From NCBI GenBank assembly GCA_902470765.1, contig CABRHW010000001.1, forward strand, positions 62,001 through 126,000: a stretch of DNA of 64,000 bases, read 5' to 3'. Below, one piece after another: positions 62,330 through 64,000 of this stretch (position 1 is the stretch's first letter; every line of letters starts with the position of its first letter). A model generated the notes under the pieces. It worked only from the letters and a program-made list of their open reading frames with translations. It did no database searches and was not told the DNA's origin. The stretch is from an uncultured Collinsella sp. (lineage in GTDB: Bacteria; Actinomycetota; Coriobacteriia; Coriobacteriales; Coriobacteriaceae). The translations under genes were made by a program, and so were the position numbers.

Positions 62330-62797
62330 TTAGTTTAGGATCCCAATCATATCGAGTGCGCGGGCAGGCGTCAGGCAAACTTCGGGCATCTCCTCCAGCA
62401 TGCGCCGGTCGCTCGTGACCACATAGTCAACATCTGCCGTCTCGCCCGAAGCGATGATGAGGTTGTCTTCAAGATCCGGCATGCGCTTGCCAAGCATGCG
62501 CGCCATCTCGCACTCTGCCAACGAAAGCGGAGAGGCGGTTGCCACCTGCATCATGTGCTCAATGCAGGCCCATGACGCCGAGGCAAACGACACGTTCATC
62601 CCATTCACGTTCCGCTGGGCTAGACGCCGAGGCAAAAGATAGAATACATCCTTTGCCGTCGTTGGCGCATACAGAAGGGCGACCTTGCCTGCCTCGGCCA
62701 GTTCAACCAATCTTCTCACTTCGTCGAACGCCCCCTCTTGCAGGTAATAATCGAGCCAAACGTTCGTATCTACCAAGAGATGCTTTGCCTCAATCAT
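62330..62797 (-). CDS. PIN-domain toxin (VapC-like)
   Basis: About 155 residues. L-L-V-D-T-N-V-W-L-D-Y-Y gives the first acidic residue, D-L-E-D-N-L-I-I-A-S-G and V-T-S-D-R-R-M the later ones, matching the PIN ribonuclease fold. ATG at 62797 overlaps the antitoxin TGA (ATGA). As a VapC-type toxin it would cut tRNA or other RNA when freed from its antitoxin. Confidence 0.85.
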   Translation of the reverse strand: MIEAKHLLVDTNVWLDYYLQEGAFDEVRRLVELAEAGKVALLYAPTTAKDVFYLLPRRLAQRNVNGMNVSFASASWACIEHMMQVATASPLSLAECEMARMLGKRMPDLEDNLIIASGETADVDYVVTSDRRMLEEMPEVCLTPARALDMIGILN

Positions 62798-63138
62798 CGG
62801 CAATTCGCCTCGATGTCGGCAATCATCGCATCATACATATCATCCCGTACGGCATCCCAGTCTTCCGCGGATGATCCACTTGGCGCAAAATCCGACGCGC
62901 TCAGCCCCAACGAAGAAAAAGCTAGGCCACACCCCTGCTCGGCCAGGCTCTCCGCACGGGATGCCTCGCGCTTATCCGCCACCATAAATCCCGGCAACGT
63001 TTGATGCTCGACGAGATAGGCCCAAAGCGCACGAATGGCATCACTCGGCCCCAATCCATTGCGAGTGAGGACCGCATCGCCACCAGCTTTGAGCATAGGA
63101 TCGATTCGCGTGTTGAGCTGCACCGTTGCCGTACCCAT
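62794..63138 (-). CDS. RelB/DinJ-like antitoxin
   Basis: A 114-residue protein. N-terminal ribbon-helix-helix (T-V-Q-L-N-T-R-I-D-P-M-L-K ... G-L-G-P-S-D-A-I-R-A-L) binds DNA and autoregulates; the acidic C-terminal tail (W-D-A-V-R-D-D-M-Y-D-A) would bind the toxin. Antitoxin first, toxin second, is the standard order. The RelB-type antitoxin paired with a PIN toxin is a mixed but known combination. AGAGGAG upstream of ATG. Confidence 0.82.
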   Translation of the reverse strand: MGTATVQLNTRIDPMLKAGGDAVLTRNGLGPSDAIRALWAYLVEHQTLPGFMVADKREASRAESLAEQGCGLAFSSLGLSASDFAPSGSSAEDWDAVRDDMYDAMIADIEANCR

Positions 63139-63188
63139 AGCGGCTCCTCTCTACTTGCTAGCAGTGTAGCAAACATGAAAGGCCGCAC

Positions 63189-63220
63189 AAAGGGCCCCGC
63201 CCGAGAACGGACGAGGCCCT
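63189..63220 (-). terminator. Hairpin upstream of the toxin-antitoxin operon
   Basis: AGGGCCTCGTCCG-TTCT-CGGGCGGGGCCCTTT on the minus strand forms a long GC stem with mismatches and a short T-run. It would end transcription arriving from the 63422 gene. Confidence 0.55.
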
Positions 63221-63309
63221 GTCAGATTGGTGGTGTCGAGAAAGGTGGTGTAGCGCCCGATCCGAAGCGAGTCGGCCTGGCGTCCAAGAACCTAGAATAC
63301 GGTTGATGC

Positions 63310-63388
63310 CATATGCCGCCGAACGGCATATGAAAGCCAGCGGGCCAAAAGCCCCATGGCTTCTAGCCCGCAGAAACATCGATGTTTC
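63310..63388. other. Cluster of three hairpins
   Basis: CATATGCCG/CGGCATATG (63310-63332), GCGGGC/GCCCGC with inner AAGCC/GGCTT (63340-63371) and the palindrome GAAACATCGATGTTTC (63373-63388) stand side by side in the non-coding stretch 63221-63421 after the small gene at 63422. Purpose unknown; the second could be a terminator. Confidence 0.45.
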
Positions 63389-63421
63389 CAAATGATCGCA
63401 GCTTGTGCTTCAAGCGCTTTT

Positions 63422-63613
63422 CTACGCTACCGGCGGATGCAAATCCCAATCGGGAAAGCAGTTTGCAAAGCCCGTGAGATTTTGGGTCAAAACATTGTTC
63501 TCAGCTTGCTTCAGTCGCTCGTCCTCTTCAAACAGACTATCGAGTTCGCTCAATGCATCGAGGTCCTGCATTGCAGCATCGTTATGGTCGAAATCAGTCA
63601 CTTCATCAGCCAT
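63422..63613 (-). CDS. Small acidic protein of unknown function
   Basis: About 63 residues, strongly acidic (M-A-D-E-V-T-D-F-D-H-N-D), predicted helical, no known domain. GGAG lies eight bases before the ATG at 63613; an upstream ATG at 63631 has no SD. It directly follows the membrane protein gene at 63657, so may be co-expressed with it. Confidence 0.55.
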   Translation of the reverse strand: MADEVTDFDHNDAAMQDLDALSELDSLFEEDERLKQAENNVLTQNLTGFANCFPDWDLHPPVA

Positions 63614-63656
63614 CTTTTTCACTCCATTCATGGATTATCGAGACAAATCCTACCGG

Positions 63657-64000
63657 CTAGGCAACCTTCTCAAGCTTAAGCAGGTCGCTGCGCTCGGCCG
63701 CAGCTTCCTTCGCGCTCTTCCACTGATTAAGCGCCAGATCGATCTCGGAACAGCCTTCCTGGATGCGTTTGGAGTATTTGGCCTCAATCTCTTCTGCCTC
63801 CGCAGCGCACTGCTTGCCCGAGAGGCTCGTCTTTACTAGACAATAGCCAGCCCCCGCAAGAAGCAGAATGCCAATAACCTGGTTTACAAACGCAAAGAAA
63901 GCTACTCCCAAAACAGCGAGGACAACGGCCGCTATCTTGTGGCTCTTGTTGCCCTTCGCAACCTTGACATCAAGCTCAGCGAGCTCCTTTTTCTTCTCTT
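63657..64000 (-). CDS. Small membrane protein with coiled-coil ends (5' end outside window)
   Basis: The frame is open to the right edge. Visible: a charged helix (E-K-K-K-E-L-A-E-L-D-V-K-V), two hydrophobic helices separated by a few residues (~A-A-V-V-L-A-V-L-G-V-A-F-F and I-G-I-L-L-L-A-G-A-G-Y), then ~60 charged helical residues. No family recognised. The TTG at 63911 is unlikely to be the true start because coding-like sequence continues upstream. Confidence 0.6.
   Translation of the reverse strand, partial: EKKKELAELDVKVAKGNKSHKIAAVVLAVLGVAFFAFVNQVIGILLLAGAGYCLVKTSLSGKQCAAEAEEIEAKYSKRIQEGCSEIDLALNQWKSAKEAAAERSDLLKLEKVA

Noticed and set aside
63221..63421. Known structural RNA (tmRNA, 6S, RNase P)
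   Set aside because: Hairpins are present but none of the conserved sequence blocks of these RNAs.

Overview
The window looks like a chromosomal stretch of a high-GC Gram-positive anaerobe of the Coriobacteriia, most probably Collinsella or a close relative. This is inferred from gene content and codon use; no database was searched. Supporting signs are the NfnAB-type ferredoxin/NADPH modules, an Ech-type membrane hydrogenase, an LPXTG-anchored adhesin made of pilin isopeptide repeats, ECF vitamin transport, an actinobacterial-style initiator tRNA and many short intergenic palindromic repeats. Most of it is ordinary core genome. The accessory part consists of small non-autonomous elements, one decayed IS110 element and a few orphan genes.

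Layout: 1-8.4 kb (minus) carries metal-ion and envelope genes: an NRAMP transporter cut by the window edge, a PRC/MgtE-N/CBS membrane protein, a degenerate NodB-family protein, PRC-barrel and YtxH proteins, a stand-alone cyanophycin-synthetase-like N-domain protein, a CorC/HlyC-type transporter and a hemolysin III homologue. 8.6-9.6 kb is an alpha/beta hydrolase behind a promoter with two palindromic operators. 9.8-18.3 kb (minus) holds a DUF362 Fe-S protein and two ABC exporters, with a two-component system divergently placed at 18.4-20.2 kb. 20.2-20.8 kb is non-coding with two hairpin elements that share a core. 20.8-27.1 kb is a giant LPXTG adhesin reading frame interrupted by an in-frame TAA. 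27.3-33.0 kb is an ech hydrogenase operon in which the two membrane subunits are fused. 33.1-36.0 kb has a lone IS3-OrfA-like protein and an enoate-reductase-type flavoenzyme. 36.2-36.6 kb contains an array of four hairpins with an 80-bp period, followed by the initiator tRNA.

36.8-43.4 kb has coaX, an AAA/DUF4143 ATPase flanked by three copies of one hairpin, a biotin-ligase-like protein, a folP-folK fusion, a sirtuin and xthA. 43.4-44.4 kb is a repeat island with an internally deleted IS110. 44.5-47.7 kb is a complete ECF transporter (T, fused A-A', S). 47.9-50.5 kb is glmU-prs. 50.6-52.3 kb is an orphan nuclease-like gene bracketed by two ~203-bp MITEs. 52.4-55.7 kb is pth and nfnAB. 55.8-64 kb has a cytidylate-kinase-like protein, a polar amino-acid ABC transporter, a YqeY protein, a parvulin lipoprotein/anchored foldase, an orphan PTS EIIA, a VapBC-like toxin-antitoxin pair and two small proteins of unknown function.

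How the genes fit together: the ech hydrogenase (ferredoxin to H2, with ion pumping) and NfnAB (ferredoxin + NADH to NADPH) would share the reduced ferredoxin pool of a fermenter. glmU, prs, coaX, folPK, pth and the BirA-like gene are housekeeping. The divergent two-component system probably controls the neighbouring ABC exporter. The strongest undescribed signals are non-coding: the 80-bp-period hairpin array, the shared-core elements with different perfectly matched arms, the hairpin trio around the ATPase, and the REP-like units that sit exactly at stop codons.
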